Shown: one piece after another, positions 1 through 9,164 of the stretch
How positions within the stretch are numbered: position 1 is the first letter of the stretch
Layout: each line of letters opens with the position of its first letter
Assembly (NCBI RefSeq): GCF_002005225.1
Contig: NZ_CP019724.1
Span: forward strand, 2,170,001 to 2,234,000
Source: Streptomyces pactum
GTDB taxonomy: Bacteria > Actinomycetota > Actinomycetes > Streptomycetales > Streptomycetaceae
Reading direction: 5' to 3'
DNA: 64,000 nucleotides
Notes under the pieces: model-generated
What the model was told of the DNA's origin: nothing
Seen by the model: only the letters and a program-made list of their open reading frames with translations
The model's database searches: none
Translations under genes and position numbers: made by a program

Positions 1-51
1 CTTCCCCTGCTCCCCCGCCCACTGGGCCACGCCCGAGGTTATCGCGCACCG

Positions 52-79
52 TTGACTGTCGTCACCAACACGATACGCT
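52..79 (+). promoter_or_regulatory. Probable promoter and operator of the aryl-CoA ligase gene
   Basis: TTGACT at 52-57 and TACGCT at 74-79 are separated by 16 bases, a plausible housekeeping-type promoter 39 bases before the ATG at 119. The near-palindrome TGACTGTCGTCA at 53-64 overlaps the -35 box and recurs, with one change, at 6946-6957 upstream of the second catabolic unit. That suggests one regulator controls both; the PaaX-type protein encoded at 1793 is the natural candidate. The promoter call is by eye. Confidence 0.45.
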
Positions 80-118
80 CCTTGCGCGAGCCCACCACGA
101 CAAAGGGGGCGAACCGCC

Positions 119-1777
119 ATGGCAGATCCGCACCGCGCAGATCCGCACCGCTCGGCCCACGTCGACACCTTCGCGCGCGAGCACCTGCCGCCCCCGGACC
201 AGTGGCCCGAGCTCCTCTTCGACCTGCCGCAACTGCGCTACCCCGAGCGGCTGAACTGCGCCGCCGAGCTGCTCGCCGGCCCGCCCGACGACCGCCCGGT
301 CTTCCGCACCGCGTCCGGTGACCGCTGGACCTACGGCGGGCTGCGGGACCGCGTCGACCGGCTCGCCCACCTCCTCACCGGCGACCTCGGTGTGGTCCCG
401 GGCAACCGGGTGCTGCTGCGCGGCCCCACCACCCCGTGGCTGGCCGCCTGCTGGCTGGCGGTGCTGAAGGCGGGCGCGGTGGCGGTGACCGTGCTGGCCC
501 AGCAGCGCCCGCACGAACTGCGCGTCATCTGCGAGATCGCCCGGGTGGGGCACGCCCTGTGCGACGTCCGGGCCGTCGACGACCTCGCCGAGGCGGAGGT
601 CCCCGGGCTGCGGATCACCACCTACGGCGGGGACGCGGCCGGCGACCTGCTCACCCGTACGCAGGCCGGCACCGCGCCGGACCGGCCGTACCAGGCCGTG
701 GACACCGCGGCCGACGACGTGGCGCTGATCGCCTTCACCTCGGGGACCACCGGGCGGCCCAAGGGCTGCATGCACTTCCACCGCGACGTGCTGGCGATCG
801 CCGACACCTTCTCCGAGCACGTGCTCAAGCCGCGCCCCGACGACCTCTTCGCGGGCAGCCCCCCGCTCGGTTTCACCTTCGGGCTCGGCGGGCTGGTGGT
901 CTTCCCGATGCGGGCCGGGGCGAGCGCGCTGCTCCTCGAACAGGCGGGCCCGAGGCAGCTCTTGCCCGCGGTCGCCGAGCACCGGGTGTCGGTGCTGTTC
1001 ACCGCGCCGACGGCGTACCGCGCGATGCTCGACGAGCTGGACGCGTACGACGTGACGTGTCTGCGCCGCTGCGTCTCGGCGGGCGAGAACCTGCCCGCGG
1101 CCACCTGGCAAGCCTGGCACGAGCGCACCGGACTGCGCCTCATCAACGGCATCGGCGCGACCGAGCTGCTGCACATCTTCGTCTCCGCGGCCGACGACGA
1201 CATCAGGCCCGGCACGACCGGCGTCCCGGTGCCGGGATGGCACGCGCGCGTACAGGACGGGAAGGGCGAGCCGGTGGCCGACGGGGAGCCCGGGCTGCTG
1301 GCGGTGCGCGGGCCGGTGGGCTGCCGGTACCTCGCCGATCCGCGGCAGCGGGAGTACGTGCGCGGCGGCTGGAACATCACCGGCGACACCTACGTCCGCG
1401 AGCCCGACGGCTACTTCCGCTACGTGGCCCGCGCCGACGACATGATCATCTCCGCCGGGTACAACATCGCCGGGCCGGAGGTGGAGGACGCGCTGCTGCG
1501 CCATCCGGACGTGGTGGAGGCGGCCGTGGTGGGCCGGCCCGACGCGCACCGCGGACAGGTCGTGGTGGCCCACGCCGTACTGAAGGAGGGCGCCGAGCGG
1601 GACGCCGACGCGTTGCGCGCGTTCCTCCGGTCCGAGCTGGCGCCGTACAAGTGCCCGCGCGAGATCGTCTTCCTGGACGCGCTGCCGCGCACGGCGACCG
1701 GCAAGCTGCAGCGCTACCGGCTCCTGGCCCCGCACCATCCCGATGCCGATCCCGATCCCCGGGGCGACCAGGCGTGA
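119..1777 (+). CDS. Benzoate/2-aminobenzoate-type aryl-CoA ligase
   Basis: A 552-residue ANL-superfamily acyl-adenylate-forming enzyme, expected to activate an aromatic carboxylate to its CoA thioester with ATP in the cytoplasm. The phosphate-binding motif FTSGTTGRPKG is near residue 205, the A5 motif GIGATE near 343, and the hinge/C-terminal lysine region (TATGKLQRYRL) near the end. The overall layout matches benzoate-CoA ligases. The substrate is inferred from neighbours: a PaaX-type regulator follows 15 bases downstream, and a flavin monooxygenase/Old-Yellow-Enzyme fusion of the 2-aminobenzoyl-CoA or salicylyl-CoA type lies nearby. Anthranilate or salicylate are therefore more likely than plain benzoate. 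A purine-rich AAAGGGGGCG precedes the ATG. Confidence 0.85.
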   Translation: MADPHRADPHRSAHVDTFAREHLPPPDQWPELLFDLPQLRYPERLNCAAELLAGPPDDRPVFRTASGDRWTYGGLRDRVDRLAHLLTGDLGVVPGNRVLLRGPTTPWLAACWLAVLKAGAVAVTVLAQQRPHELRVICEIARVGHALCDVRAVDDLAEAEVPGLRITTYGGDAAGDLLTRTQAGTAPDRPYQAVDTAADDVALIAFTSGTTGRPKGCMHFHRDVLAIADTFSEHVLKPRPDDLFAGSPPLGFTFGLGGLVVFPMRAGASALLLEQAGPRQLLPAVAEHRVSVLFTAPTAYRAMLDELDAYDVTCLRRCVSAGENLPAATWQAWHERTGLRLINGIGATELLHIFVSAADDDIRPGTTGVPVPGWHARVQDGKGEPVADGEPGLLAVRGPVGCRYLADPRQREYVRGGWNITGDTYVREPDGYFRYVARADDMIISAGYNIAGPEVEDALLRHPDVVEAAVVGRPDAHRGQVVVAHAVLKEGAERDADALRAFLRSELAPYKCPREIVFLDALPRTATGKLQRYRLLAPHHPDADPDPRGDQA

Positions 1778-1792
1778 TGACGACAACCTAAG

Positions 1793-2641
1793 ATGATCAA
1801 CGTGTCCGACCAGCACGCGCAGCACGCCCCGAGATCCCTGATCGTCACGCTCTACGGCGCGTACGGCCGTTTCGCGCCGGGCCCGGTGCCCGTCGCCGAG
1901 CTGATCCGGCTGCTGGCCGCGGTCGGGGTGGACGCCCCCTCCGTACGCTCGTCGGTGTCCCGGCTGAAGCGGCGCGGGCTGCTCCTGCCCGCACGCACGG
2001 CCGAGGGCGCGGCCGGTTACGAACTGTCCGACGAGGCGAGGCAGTTGCTGGAGGACGGCGATCGGCGCATCTACGCCACGACGCCCTACGCGGACGAGGG
2101 CTGGGTGCTCGCCGTGTTCTCCGTGCCCGAGTCGGAGCGGCAGAAGCGGCACGTGCTGCGCTCCCGCCTGGCCGGTCTCGGCTTCGGCAGCGCGGCCCCC
2201 GGTGTGTGGATCGCCCCGGCCCGTCTGTACGAGGAGACCCGGCACGCGCTGGGCCGCCTGGGCCTGGACACCTACGTGGACTTCTTCCGGGGTGAGCACC
2301 TGGGCTTCACGCCGACCGCCGAGGCGGCGGCCCGCTGGTGGGACCTGACCGCGATCGCCAAGGAGCACGAGGCGTTCCTCGACCGCCACGCGCGCGTGCT
2401 GCACGACTGGGAGCGCCGGGCCGACACCCCGCCCGAGGAGGCGTACCGCGACTATCTCCTCGCCCTGGACTCCTGGCGTCACCTGCCCTACACCGACCCG
2501 GGGCTGCCCGACCGCCTGCTGCCCGAGGACTGGCCGGGCACCCGCTCGGCGGCCGTCTTCCGGGCCCTGCACGAGCGGCTGCGCGACGCGGGCGCGGTCT
2601 ACGCGACGCCCGGGGCACCCACGGACCGCCCAGACCCGTGA
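1793..2641 (+). CDS. PaaX-family transcriptional regulator
   Basis: A 282-residue protein with an N-terminal winged helix-turn-helix (about residues 15-75, including PSVRSSVSRLKRRGLL) and the central and C-terminal domains of the PaaX family. PaaX proteins usually repress phenylacetate or other aryl-CoA pathways and are released by the aryl-CoA intermediate. The gene follows the ligase on the same strand at 15 bases, so it is likely co-transcribed and autoregulated. The shared near-palindrome upstream of both the ligase and the hydratase gene is a plausible binding site. An alternative GTG start lies at 1802. The family call is firm; the effector is inferred. Confidence 0.83.
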   Translation: MINVSDQHAQHAPRSLIVTLYGAYGRFAPGPVPVAELIRLLAAVGVDAPSVRSSVSRLKRRGLLLPARTAEGAAGYELSDEARQLLEDGDRRIYATTPYADEGWVLAVFSVPESERQKRHVLRSRLAGLGFGSAAPGVWIAPARLYEETRHALGRLGLDTYVDFFRGEHLGFTPTAEAAARWWDLTAIAKEHEAFLDRHARVLHDWERRADTPPEEAYRDYLLALDSWRHLPYTDPGLPDRLLPEDWPGTRSAAVFRALHERLRDAGAVYATPGAPTDRPDP

Positions 2642-2724
2642 CTCGCGTCACACTTCTCCGGGATCAGGGAACCCTCAGGCTTCTCAGACCCTCTGCTCAG
2701 GTTTCTCACCTACCGTGCGGACGC

Positions 2725-3627
2725 ATGAGTCTCGCGCGCAACTTGAACCGGGCCCTCACCGTCACCACCGGCCTCCAGGTACGGAGAGCCCCCCAGGCAG
2801 CTAAGGACGCGAAGGGGAAGAGGGCCGCCCCGCCGCCGGAGCCCGCGGAGCGGCCGGCTGCCACGTACCGGTGTCCGTCGGCCGAGGAGCTGGCGACCGA
2901 CCGGCTGCTGCGGCAGCCCGTCTTCATCATCTCGTCCATCCGCTCCGGTTCCACCCTGCTGCGCATGATGCTCGGCGCCCACCCGCGGCTGCACGCCCCG
3001 CACGAGCTGCACATCGGCCGCTTGGAGGTCACCTGCACCAACTGGTTCTCCGAGCGCGCGATGGGCGTCCTCGGCCTGGAGCGCGGTGATCTGGAGCATC
3101 TGCTGTGGGACCGCGTCCTGCACCGTGAACTGGTCAGGTCGGGCAAGGACTTCGTGGTCGAGAAGACTCCGGCCAACGCGTACATGTACCGACGCCTCAA
3201 GGACTGCTGGCCCGACGCCCGCTTCGTCTTCCTGCTGCGCCACCCGGAGTCGATCGCCCGTTCCTGGCACGAGAGCGATCCCGTCAAGCGGCCGTACGAC
3301 AAGGCCGTCACCGACGTCCTGCGCTATATGACGGCCGTCGAGGAGGCCCGCGCGGCCGACGCCGAGGGATTCACCGTGCGCTATGAGGACGTCACCGCCG
3401 ACCCCGAGCGGGAGATGCGCCGCCTGTGCGCGTTCCTCGGTGTCGACTACGCGCCGGCGATGCTGAACTACGGCAGGAAGAGTGGCCGTGAGCTGGTCCG
3501 CGGGCTCGGCGACTGGCGGGAGAACATCCGCACCGGCACCGTGCAGCCGGGGCGCGCGCTGCCGAAGGAGGACGAGGTCCCCGAGCGGTTGCGCGGGATC
3601 TGCGCGGCCTGGGGCTACACGTCCTGA
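2725..3627 (+). CDS. Sulfotransferase family protein
   Basis: A 300-residue protein with the PAPS-binding 5'-phosphosulfate loop RSGSTLL at residues 73-79, and a second conserved stretch (FVFLLRHPESIARSW) near residue 175 that fits the 3'-phosphate binding region. The family transfers sulfate from PAPS to hydroxyls of small molecules, lipids or sugars; the acceptor cannot be read from the sequence. The open frame extends upstream through the regulator gene, but homology starts with the ATG at 2725, which I chose. The 3' end overlaps the convergent monooxygenase/reductase gene by 13 bases. It is probably not part of the aromatic pathway. Confidence 0.8.
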   Translation: MSLARNLNRALTVTTGLQVRRAPQAAKDAKGKRAAPPPEPAERPAATYRCPSAEELATDRLLRQPVFIISSIRSGSTLLRMMLGAHPRLHAPHELHIGRLEVTCTNWFSERAMGVLGLERGDLEHLLWDRVLHRELVRSGKDFVVEKTPANAYMYRRLKDCWPDARFVFLLRHPESIARSWHESDPVKRPYDKAVTDVLRYMTAVEEARAADAEGFTVRYEDVTADPEREMRRLCAFLGVDYAPAMLNYGRKSGRELVRGLGDWRENIRTGTVQPGRALPKEDEVPERLRGICAAWGYTS

Positions 3628-6056
3628 CGCGGGCCGCGCAGCGTGAGCCTCGGCTTGGGGGCATCGGTGCGTCCGGTCACCGGCCGGCGGCTGCCCGCCC
3701 GGTACGGTGCGGGCCACACGGCCCCCGGCCCCTCGTAGCCCTGCTCGGCGGCCGCGTGCAGCGTCCAGTGCGGGTCGTAGAGGTGGGGGCGGGCGAGTGC
3801 GCACAGGTCGGTGCGGCCCGCCAGGATCAGCGAGTTCACGTCGTCCCAGGAGGAGATCGCGCCCACGGCGATCACCGGGACGCCCGCCTCGTGCCGGACG
3901 CGGTCCGCGTACGGCGTCTGGTACGACCGCCCGAATCGAGGGCGCTCATCCGCCACGACCTGCCCCGTGGACACGTCGAGGGCGTCGGCGCCGTGCGCCG
4001 CGAAGGCGCGGGCGATCGCCACGGCCTCCTCGGGGCTCGTGCCGCCCTCGGCCCAGTCCGTGGCGGACACGCGTACGGTCATGGGCCGGTCCTCGGGCCA
4101 CACGGCGCGTACGGCGTCGAAGACCTCCAGCGGGAAGCGGAGCCGCTTCTGCGGTGAGCCGCCGTAGGCGTCGGTGCGGTGGTTCGTGAGCGGGGACAGG
4201 AAGCCGGAGAGCAGGTACCCGTGGGCGCAGTGCAGTTCGAGCAGGTCGAAACCGGCCCGGGCGGCCCGGGCGGCGGCGGCCGTGAACTGCTCCCGGACGT
4301 CCGTGAGCTGCGCCCGGGACAGGGCGCGCGGGGTCTGGCCACCCGGCTTGTAGGGCAGTGCGGAGGCGGCGACGAGGGGCCAGTTGCCGTCGGGGAGCGG
4401 TTCGTCCATGCCCTCCCACATCAGCCGCGTCGAGCCCTTGCGTCCGCTGTGCCCGAGCTGCACGCCGATCGCGGTGCCGGGCGCCCGCGCGTGCACGAAG
4501 TCCGTGATCCGCTTCCACGCCTCGCCCTGCCGGCCGGTGTAGAGACCCGCGCAGCCGGGGGTGATGCGGCCCTGCTCGCTGACGCACACCATCTCGGTCA
4601 TGACCAGTCCGGCGCCGCCGAGGGCCCTGGCCCCCAGGTGGACCAGGTGGAAGTCGCCGGGCACGCCGTCGGTGGCCGAGTACATGTCCATCGGGGAGAC
4701 GACGACGCGGTTGCGCAGGGTCAGGCCGCGCAGCCGGAACGGGGTGAACATCGGGGGTGTGCCGGGCGGGCAGCCGAACTCGCGCTCGACGGAGCCGGTG
4801 AAACGGGCGTCGCGCAGCCGCAGGTTCTCGTGGGTGACGCGGCGGCTCCGGGTGAGCAGGTTGAAGGCGAACTGGCGGGGCGGCTGGTCCAGGTACCGGG
4901 AGAGGTCCTCGAACCACTCCAGGCTGGCCCGGGCCGCCCGCTGCGTGGAGGCGACGACGGGCCGCCGCTCCTCCTCGTAGGCGGTGAGCGCCTGCGTGAG
5001 GGTGGGCTGTTCCTCCAGGCAGGCGGCGAGCGCGAGGGCGTCCTCCACGGCCAGCTTGGTGCCGGAGCCGATGGAGAAGTGGGCGGTGTGGGCGGCGTCG
5101 CCGACGAGGACGGTGTTGCCGTGCGACCAGCGTTCGTTGACCACGGTGCGGAACGTGGTCCACGTCGACTTGTCGGGCCTCAGCGGCCGGCCGCCGAGGG
5201 CGTCCGCGAAGATCTTGGCGCAGCGGTCGACGGACTCTCCTTCGTCCATGTCGTCGAAGCCGGCCGCCCGCCAGACCTCCTCGCGCATCTCCACGATGAC
5301 GGTCGACGCGGACCGGCCCTGCGGCCCGGCGGACCTGCTCGCGGAAACGTGGCCGGGTGACGGGCGGGAGTACGGGTAGCCGTGGAGCTGCATCACGCCG
5401 TGCTCGGTCTCGGCGATCTCGAAGCGGAAGGCGTCGAGGGCGAAGTCGGCGGCCAGCCAGATGTAGCGGCACCGGTGGCCGGTGAGGGTGGGCCGGAACG
5501 CGTCGCGGTAGGCCTCGCGGGTGGTGCTGTGCACTCCGTCGGCGGCGACGACGAGGTCGTGCGTCTCCGCCAGCAGGACCGGGTCCGGTGCCTCGGTGCG
5601 AAAGCGCAGCTCGACGCCGAGGGCGTGGCAGCGCTCGTGCAGGATCTCCAGGAGGCGGTGTCGGCCGAGAGCCGCGAAGCCGTGCCCTTGGGAGGTGTGG
5701 CGGGTGCCCCGGTGCACGATCGCGATGTCGTCCCAGCGGACGAAGTCCTTCTTGAGCGCCGCGTAGACGACCGCGTCGGCGTGTTCGATGCCGCCCAGGG
5801 TTTCGTCGGACAGGACGACCCCGAAGCCGAAGGTGTCGTCGGGGGCGTTGCGTTCCCAGACGGTGACCTGACGGTGGGGGTCGAGGCGTTTGAGGAGGAC
5901 GGCGGCGTAGAGGCCGCCGGGGCCGCCGCCGACGACCGCCACACGCAGGGGGCGGTCTGTCTCGTGCGGCGACCGCGGGTGGTCCGTGGCCGGCCGCGCC
6001 CCGCGACCGGCACTGCCCCGCGTCCCTTTCGCCGGCACGGTCACCGCCCCCGCCAT
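3615..6056 (-). CDS. Bifunctional aryl-CoA flavin monooxygenase / Old Yellow Enzyme-type reductase
   Basis: An 813-residue two-domain flavoprotein. Residues about 40-430 are a class A FAD monooxygenase: dinucleotide loop VAVVGGGPGGLYAA, DG motif VVAADGVHS, GD motif VLVGDAAHTAHFSIGSG. Residues about 450-770 are an Old Yellow Enzyme FMN barrel, with FTPFRLRGLTLRNRVVVSPM and HCAHGYLLSGFLSP. This layout matches 2-aminobenzoyl-CoA monooxygenase/reductase and the related salicylyl-CoA 5-hydroxylase fusions, which hydroxylate and reduce an aromatic CoA thioester. The ATG at 6056 overlaps the hydratase stop by 16 bases, giving an operon; the longer open frame upstream only shadows the hydratase gene. 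Anthranilate versus salicylate cannot be decided here. Confidence 0.86.
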   Translation of the reverse strand: MAGAVTVPAKGTRGSAGRGARPATDHPRSPHETDRPLRVAVVGGGPGGLYAAVLLKRLDPHRQVTVWERNAPDDTFGFGVVLSDETLGGIEHADAVVYAALKKDFVRWDDIAIVHRGTRHTSQGHGFAALGRHRLLEILHERCHALGVELRFRTEAPDPVLLAETHDLVVAADGVHSTTREAYRDAFRPTLTGHRCRYIWLAADFALDAFRFEIAETEHGVMQLHGYPYSRPSPGHVSASRSAGPQGRSASTVIVEMREEVWRAAGFDDMDEGESVDRCAKIFADALGGRPLRPDKSTWTTFRTVVNERWSHGNTVLVGDAAHTAHFSIGSGTKLAVEDALALAACLEEQPTLTQALTAYEEERRPVVASTQRAARASLEWFEDLSRYLDQPPRQFAFNLLTRSRRVTHENLRLRDARFTGSVEREFGCPPGTPPMFTPFRLRGLTLRNRVVVSPMDMYSATDGVPGDFHLVHLGARALGGAGLVMTEMVCVSEQGRITPGCAGLYTGRQGEAWKRITDFVHARAPGTAIGVQLGHSGRKGSTRLMWEGMDEPLPDGNWPLVAASALPYKPGGQTPRALSRAQLTDVREQFTAAAARAARAGFDLLELHCAHGYLLSGFLSPLTNHRTDAYGGSPQKRLRFPLEVFDAVRAVWPEDRPMTVRVSATDWAEGGTSPEEAVAIARAFAAHGADALDVSTGQVVADERPRFGRSYQTPYADRVRHEAGVPVIAVGAISSWDDVNSLILAGRTDLCALARPHLYDPHWTLHAAAEQGYEGPGAVWPAPYRAGSRRPVTGRTDAPKPRLTLRGPRQDV

Positions 6057-6868
6057 TTCGGCGGGCGCTTCTGCGTGAAGGCCGTGTGGAACTCGGCGTA
6101 GTCCTCGCCGTTCATCAGGAGGGCCTGGGTGGCGGCGTCCAGCTCCACCGCCGCCGCGAGCGGCATGTCCAGTTCGGCGGTGAGGAGGGCTTTGGTCTGG
6201 GCGTACGCCAGGGCTGGGCCGTCGGCCAGGCGGCGGGCGAGGGACCGGGCGGCCTCCTCGGCCCGGCCCTCGTCGGTCAGCTCGCTGATCAGGCCGATCC
6301 GCTCGGCCTCGGGCGCCCGCACCGGTTCGCCGAGCATCAGCAGCCGGGTGGCGTGGCCGAGTCCGACGACGCGGGGCAGCAGGTAGGCGGCGCCCATGTC
6401 GCCGCCGGACAGGCCGACGCGGGTGAAGAGGAAGGCGAAGCGGGCGGTCGGGTCGGCGACCCGGAAGTCGGCGGCCAGCGCGAGGACCGCGCCCGCGCCC
6501 GCCGCGACGCCGTGCAGCGCGGCGATCACCGGGAACGGGCACTCCCTGACGGCCCGCACCACCTGGCCCGTCATGCGGTTGAAGTCCAGCAACTGGGCGG
6601 TGTCCATGGACAGGGTCGCGCCGATGATCTCTTCGACGTCGCCCCCGGAGCAGAAGCCGCGTCCCTCGCCGGCCAGCACCAGAGCCCGTACGGACCTCGA
6701 CCGGGACAGCTCGGCGAGGAGGTCGCGCAGGTCGGCGTAGGCCTCGAAGGTGAGGGCGTTGAGCTTGTCGGGCCGGGCGAGGGTGACGGTGGCGACGCCG
6801 TCGGTGAGATCGACGCGCAGGTGCCGCCAGTCGGGGGTGGGGGCGGCGGAGCCGGTGAAGGGACTCAT
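6041..6868 (-). CDS. Enoyl-CoA hydratase/isomerase family protein
   Basis: A 275-residue crotonase-fold protein. The oxyanion-hole segments are GRGFCSGGDVEEI (about residues 68-80) and GVAAGAGAVLALAADFRVA (about 115-133). Its C-terminus (FTQKRPPKWRGR) is typical of hydratases in aryl-CoA pathways. It is first in a two-gene operon with the monooxygenase/reductase and should act after dearomatisation, in hydration or ring opening of the CoA intermediate. GGAGG lies 10 bases before the ATG at 6868. The specific reaction is inferred from context. Confidence 0.85.
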   Translation of the reverse strand: MSPFTGSAAPTPDWRHLRVDLTDGVATVTLARPDKLNALTFEAYADLRDLLAELSRSRSVRALVLAGEGRGFCSGGDVEEIIGATLSMDTAQLLDFNRMTGQVVRAVRECPFPVIAALHGVAAGAGAVLALAADFRVADPTARFAFLFTRVGLSGGDMGAAYLLPRVVGLGHATRLLMLGEPVRAPEAERIGLISELTDEGRAEEAARSLARRLADGPALAYAQTKALLTAELDMPLAAAVELDAATQALLMNGEDYAEFHTAFTQKRPPKWRGR

Positions 6869-6910
6869 GACGGGCGGCCTCCTAGGGCGGGCACGGCCTC
6901 ACTGAGCGCT

Positions 6911-6958
6911 ACGTCTCGCTACGTCTCGAAGCTATCACTCATCCGTGACCGTCGTCAC
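6911..6958. promoter_or_regulatory. Control region upstream of the enoyl-CoA hydratase operon
   Basis: TGACCGTCGTCAC at 6946-6958 matches 12 of 13 bases of the element at 53-65, upstream of the aryl-CoA ligase. Its core, TGAC-n4-GTCA, is an inverted repeat. A direct repeat of ACGTCTCGCT / ACGTCTCGAA at 6911-6930 lies between it and the gene. The duplication of the element upstream of two units of one pathway is seen directly; that PaaX binds it is inference. Confidence 0.45.
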
Positions 6959-7179
6959 GAGTGCGCGATACCCTGGTCCGTCGGAAGTCACCGGACGTCG
7001 ATAACGCGGTAACAGCGCGAGCACCCGGGCGAGGTGCGGCGTTCACCTGGGTAGGCCGCCCCGTACCGGGGCCGAAGGTCCCGGGAGGTGCCCGTCGAAC
7101 GCCTCTGCCGGGTGGCGCCGTACCATTCATAAGGTTGAAAGCAGGACAGGACGACAGCCTGCTCCGGAACGGACTCGCC

Positions 7180-7620
7180 GTGCACGATCATCCCCAAGCT
7201 CCCGCCTCCTGGCGCATCGCGCTGCCGCACTCCGCCGCGGCCGTGCCGGTCGCCCGTGCCCTGGTCCGTACGGCGCTGGCCGAGCTGGAGCACACGGCGG
7301 ACGGCGACACCGCGGAGCTGCTCACGGCGGAGCTGGTCGCCAACGCCGTCGAGCACACCTCGGGCGGGTCGCCGATCGAGCTGGTGGTGGAGCTGATGCC
7401 GACCGGCTGCCAGGTCGAGGTGCACGACCCGGACCCGGCGCCGCCCGGTGACCTCACCCGGCCCGGTGTGGAGCCGCCCGACCCCTGGCAGGAGCACGGG
7501 CGAGGTCTGCTGCTGATCCGCGCCCTGAGCTCGTCCTGCGGTCACCGGCCCAACGGGGCGGGCAAGGCGGTCTGGTTCAGGCTCCCCGCGGTACCCGCTC
7601 AGCGTCGCCCTCCGGCGTGA
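7180..7620 (+). CDS. ATP-binding anti-sigma-factor-like protein (HATPase, SpoIIAB/RsbW type)
   Basis: A 146-residue single-domain GHKL ATPase of the type abundant in Streptomyces. The N box TAELVANAVEHTSGG is near residue 50, the G1 region VEVHDPDP near 80, and the G2 region HGRGLLLIRALS near 107. Such proteins bind sigma factors or anti-anti-sigma partners, sometimes with kinase activity. No partner gene is adjacent. The start is uncertain: GTG 7180 gives the usual family length, but the frame is open back to 6961 and TTG 7135 is possible. The last 44 bases overlap the convergent permease gene. Confidence 0.72.
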   Translation: MHDHPQAPASWRIALPHSAAAVPVARALVRTALAELEHTADGDTAELLTAELVANAVEHTSGGSPIELVVELMPTGCQVEVHDPDPAPPGDLTRPGVEPPDPWQEHGRGLLLIRALSSSCGHRPNGAGKAVWFRLPAVPAQRRPPA

Positions 7621-9025
7621 CCTCCGCGCCGGCCCGGGCGAGGCGGGAGTGCCGGCGCCCGTAGGCCGCGTACACCAGCAGGCCCACGACGAGGAACACC
7701 GCGAACTGGAGCCAGGTCGCCGCACCCGTCTCGTAGATCAGGTACAGGCAGAAACCGACCCCGAGCAGCGGCGTCACCGGGTAGAGCGGCACCCGGAAGG
7801 TGCGGGCGAGGCCCGGCTCGCGGCGGCGCAGCGTGATCACCGAGACGTTCACGGCGGCCATGGTGGCCAGCGTGCCGATGGTGCACAGGTTGACCACCGC
7901 GTCCAGCGGGGCGAAGGCCGCCGGGAGGGCGAAGACCACGCCGACGACGAGCGTGCCGGCGACGGGGGTCGCGGTGCGCGGCGAGACCTTCTCGAAGACG
8001 CGCGGGATCAGACCGTCGCGGGACATGGACATCAGGATGCGGGTCTGGCCGTACATCACGGCGAGCACCACCGAGGCGATGGCGACGACCGCGCCGAAGG
8101 CGACCACGCCGCCGCCGACCGTGGAGCCGGTGACCTCGTTCACGACGTACGACAGCGCGGCGGGCCGGTCGCCGACCGCGTCGCCGCCGACGGCACCGAT
8201 CGCCGCGACGGCGACCGCGCAGTACAGCAGGGTGACCAGGCCGATGCAGACCAGGATCGCGATGGGGATGTCCCGGCGCGGGTTCTTGGCCTCCTCGCCG
8301 GCCGTGGTGATCGCGTCGAAGCCGATGTACGAGAAGAAGGCGGCCGTGGTGCCGGCGCCGATCCCGCCGAGGCCGGCCGGGGAGAACGGGCTGAGGTTGC
8401 CGTCCTCGAAGGCGAGGAAGCCGACGGCGCAGAAGGCGACCAGGACGGCCAGCTTGAGGACGGCCATCGCGGCCGTGGCCCGGGCGCTCTCCCGCACCCC
8501 GCGCACCAGCAGCACGCAGGCCAGGGCGATGACGATCACCGCGGGCAGGTTGACCGCGCCGCCGTCGCCGGGGCCCGCGGAGAGCGCGTGCGGCAACTGG
8601 ACACCGAGGGCGCTGTCGAGCAGTTCGTTGACGTACTGGCTCCAGCCGACCGCGACCGCGGAGACGGACACGCCGTACTCCAGGAGCAGGCACCAGCCGA
8701 CCAGGAAGGCGGTGCGCTCGCCGAGTCCGGCGTAGGCGAAGGAGTACGAGGAGCCGGAGACCGGGATCGCGCCGCCCAGCTCGGCGAAGGCGAACGCGGT
8801 GAAGACGCAGGTGACGGCGGCCAGCACGAAGGAGACGACGACGGCCGGGCCGGCCTCGGCGACCGAGTCGGACAGACCGACGAAGATGCCGGTGCCGACG
8901 ATCGCGCCGACGCCGAAGCAGACGAGTTGGAACAGCCCCATCGTGCGCTTGAGGCCGTGGCCTTCGCGGTCGGCGCCGGATTCGGCGACGAGGAGGTGGG
9001 GGGATTTGACGCGGGAAGCGGGCAT
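7577..9025 (-). CDS. APC-superfamily cationic amino acid permease
   Basis: A 482-residue, roughly 12-helix transporter of the amino acid-polyamine-organocation superfamily. The N-terminus carries the family GFGVGAIVGTGIFVG-like signature (LVCFGVGAIVGTGIFVG), and the middle has FFSYIGFDAITTAGEEAKNPRRDIP, typical of CAT/YfnA-type carriers. It lies downstream of and collinear with arginine deiminase and ornithine carbamoyltransferase genes, which points to uptake or exchange of arginine or ornithine. About 300 bases of repeat-bearing DNA separate it from argF, so it may have its own promoter. Substrate is inferred from neighbours only. Confidence 0.83.
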   Translation of the reverse strand: MPASRVKSPHLLVAESGADREGHGLKRTMGLFQLVCFGVGAIVGTGIFVGLSDSVAEAGPAVVVSFVLAAVTCVFTAFAFAELGGAIPVSGSSYSFAYAGLGERTAFLVGWCLLLEYGVSVSAVAVGWSQYVNELLDSALGVQLPHALSAGPGDGGAVNLPAVIVIALACVLLVRGVRESARATAAMAVLKLAVLVAFCAVGFLAFEDGNLSPFSPAGLGGIGAGTTAAFFSYIGFDAITTAGEEAKNPRRDIPIAILVCIGLVTLLYCAVAVAAIGAVGGDAVGDRPAALSYVVNEVTGSTVGGGVVAFGAVVAIASVVLAVMYGQTRILMSMSRDGLIPRVFEKVSPRTATPVAGTLVVGVVFALPAAFAPLDAVVNLCTIGTLATMAAVNVSVITLRRREPGLARTFRVPLYPVTPLLGVGFCLYLIYETGAATWLQFAVFLVVGLLVYAAYGRRHSRLARAGAEVTPEGDAERVPRGA

Positions 9026-9164
9026 TGCGGGTGGTGCTCGTTTCTGGTGGTGCGGGGGGGCGCGACGGTGGTCGCGAACGGTGGCACCGGAAGGGGTGGC
9101 TCCGGGGCCGCCGGTCAGGATAAACGGGCCTGGTCACCGCATCGGTCCGGGCCGCCGCCCGGTC

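Noticed and set aside
62..2572. An 836-codon open frame on the minus strand
   Set aside because: It lies antisense to the aryl-CoA ligase and PaaX-type genes, has Arg/Gly/Val-rich composition without motifs, and arises from GC-rich third positions.
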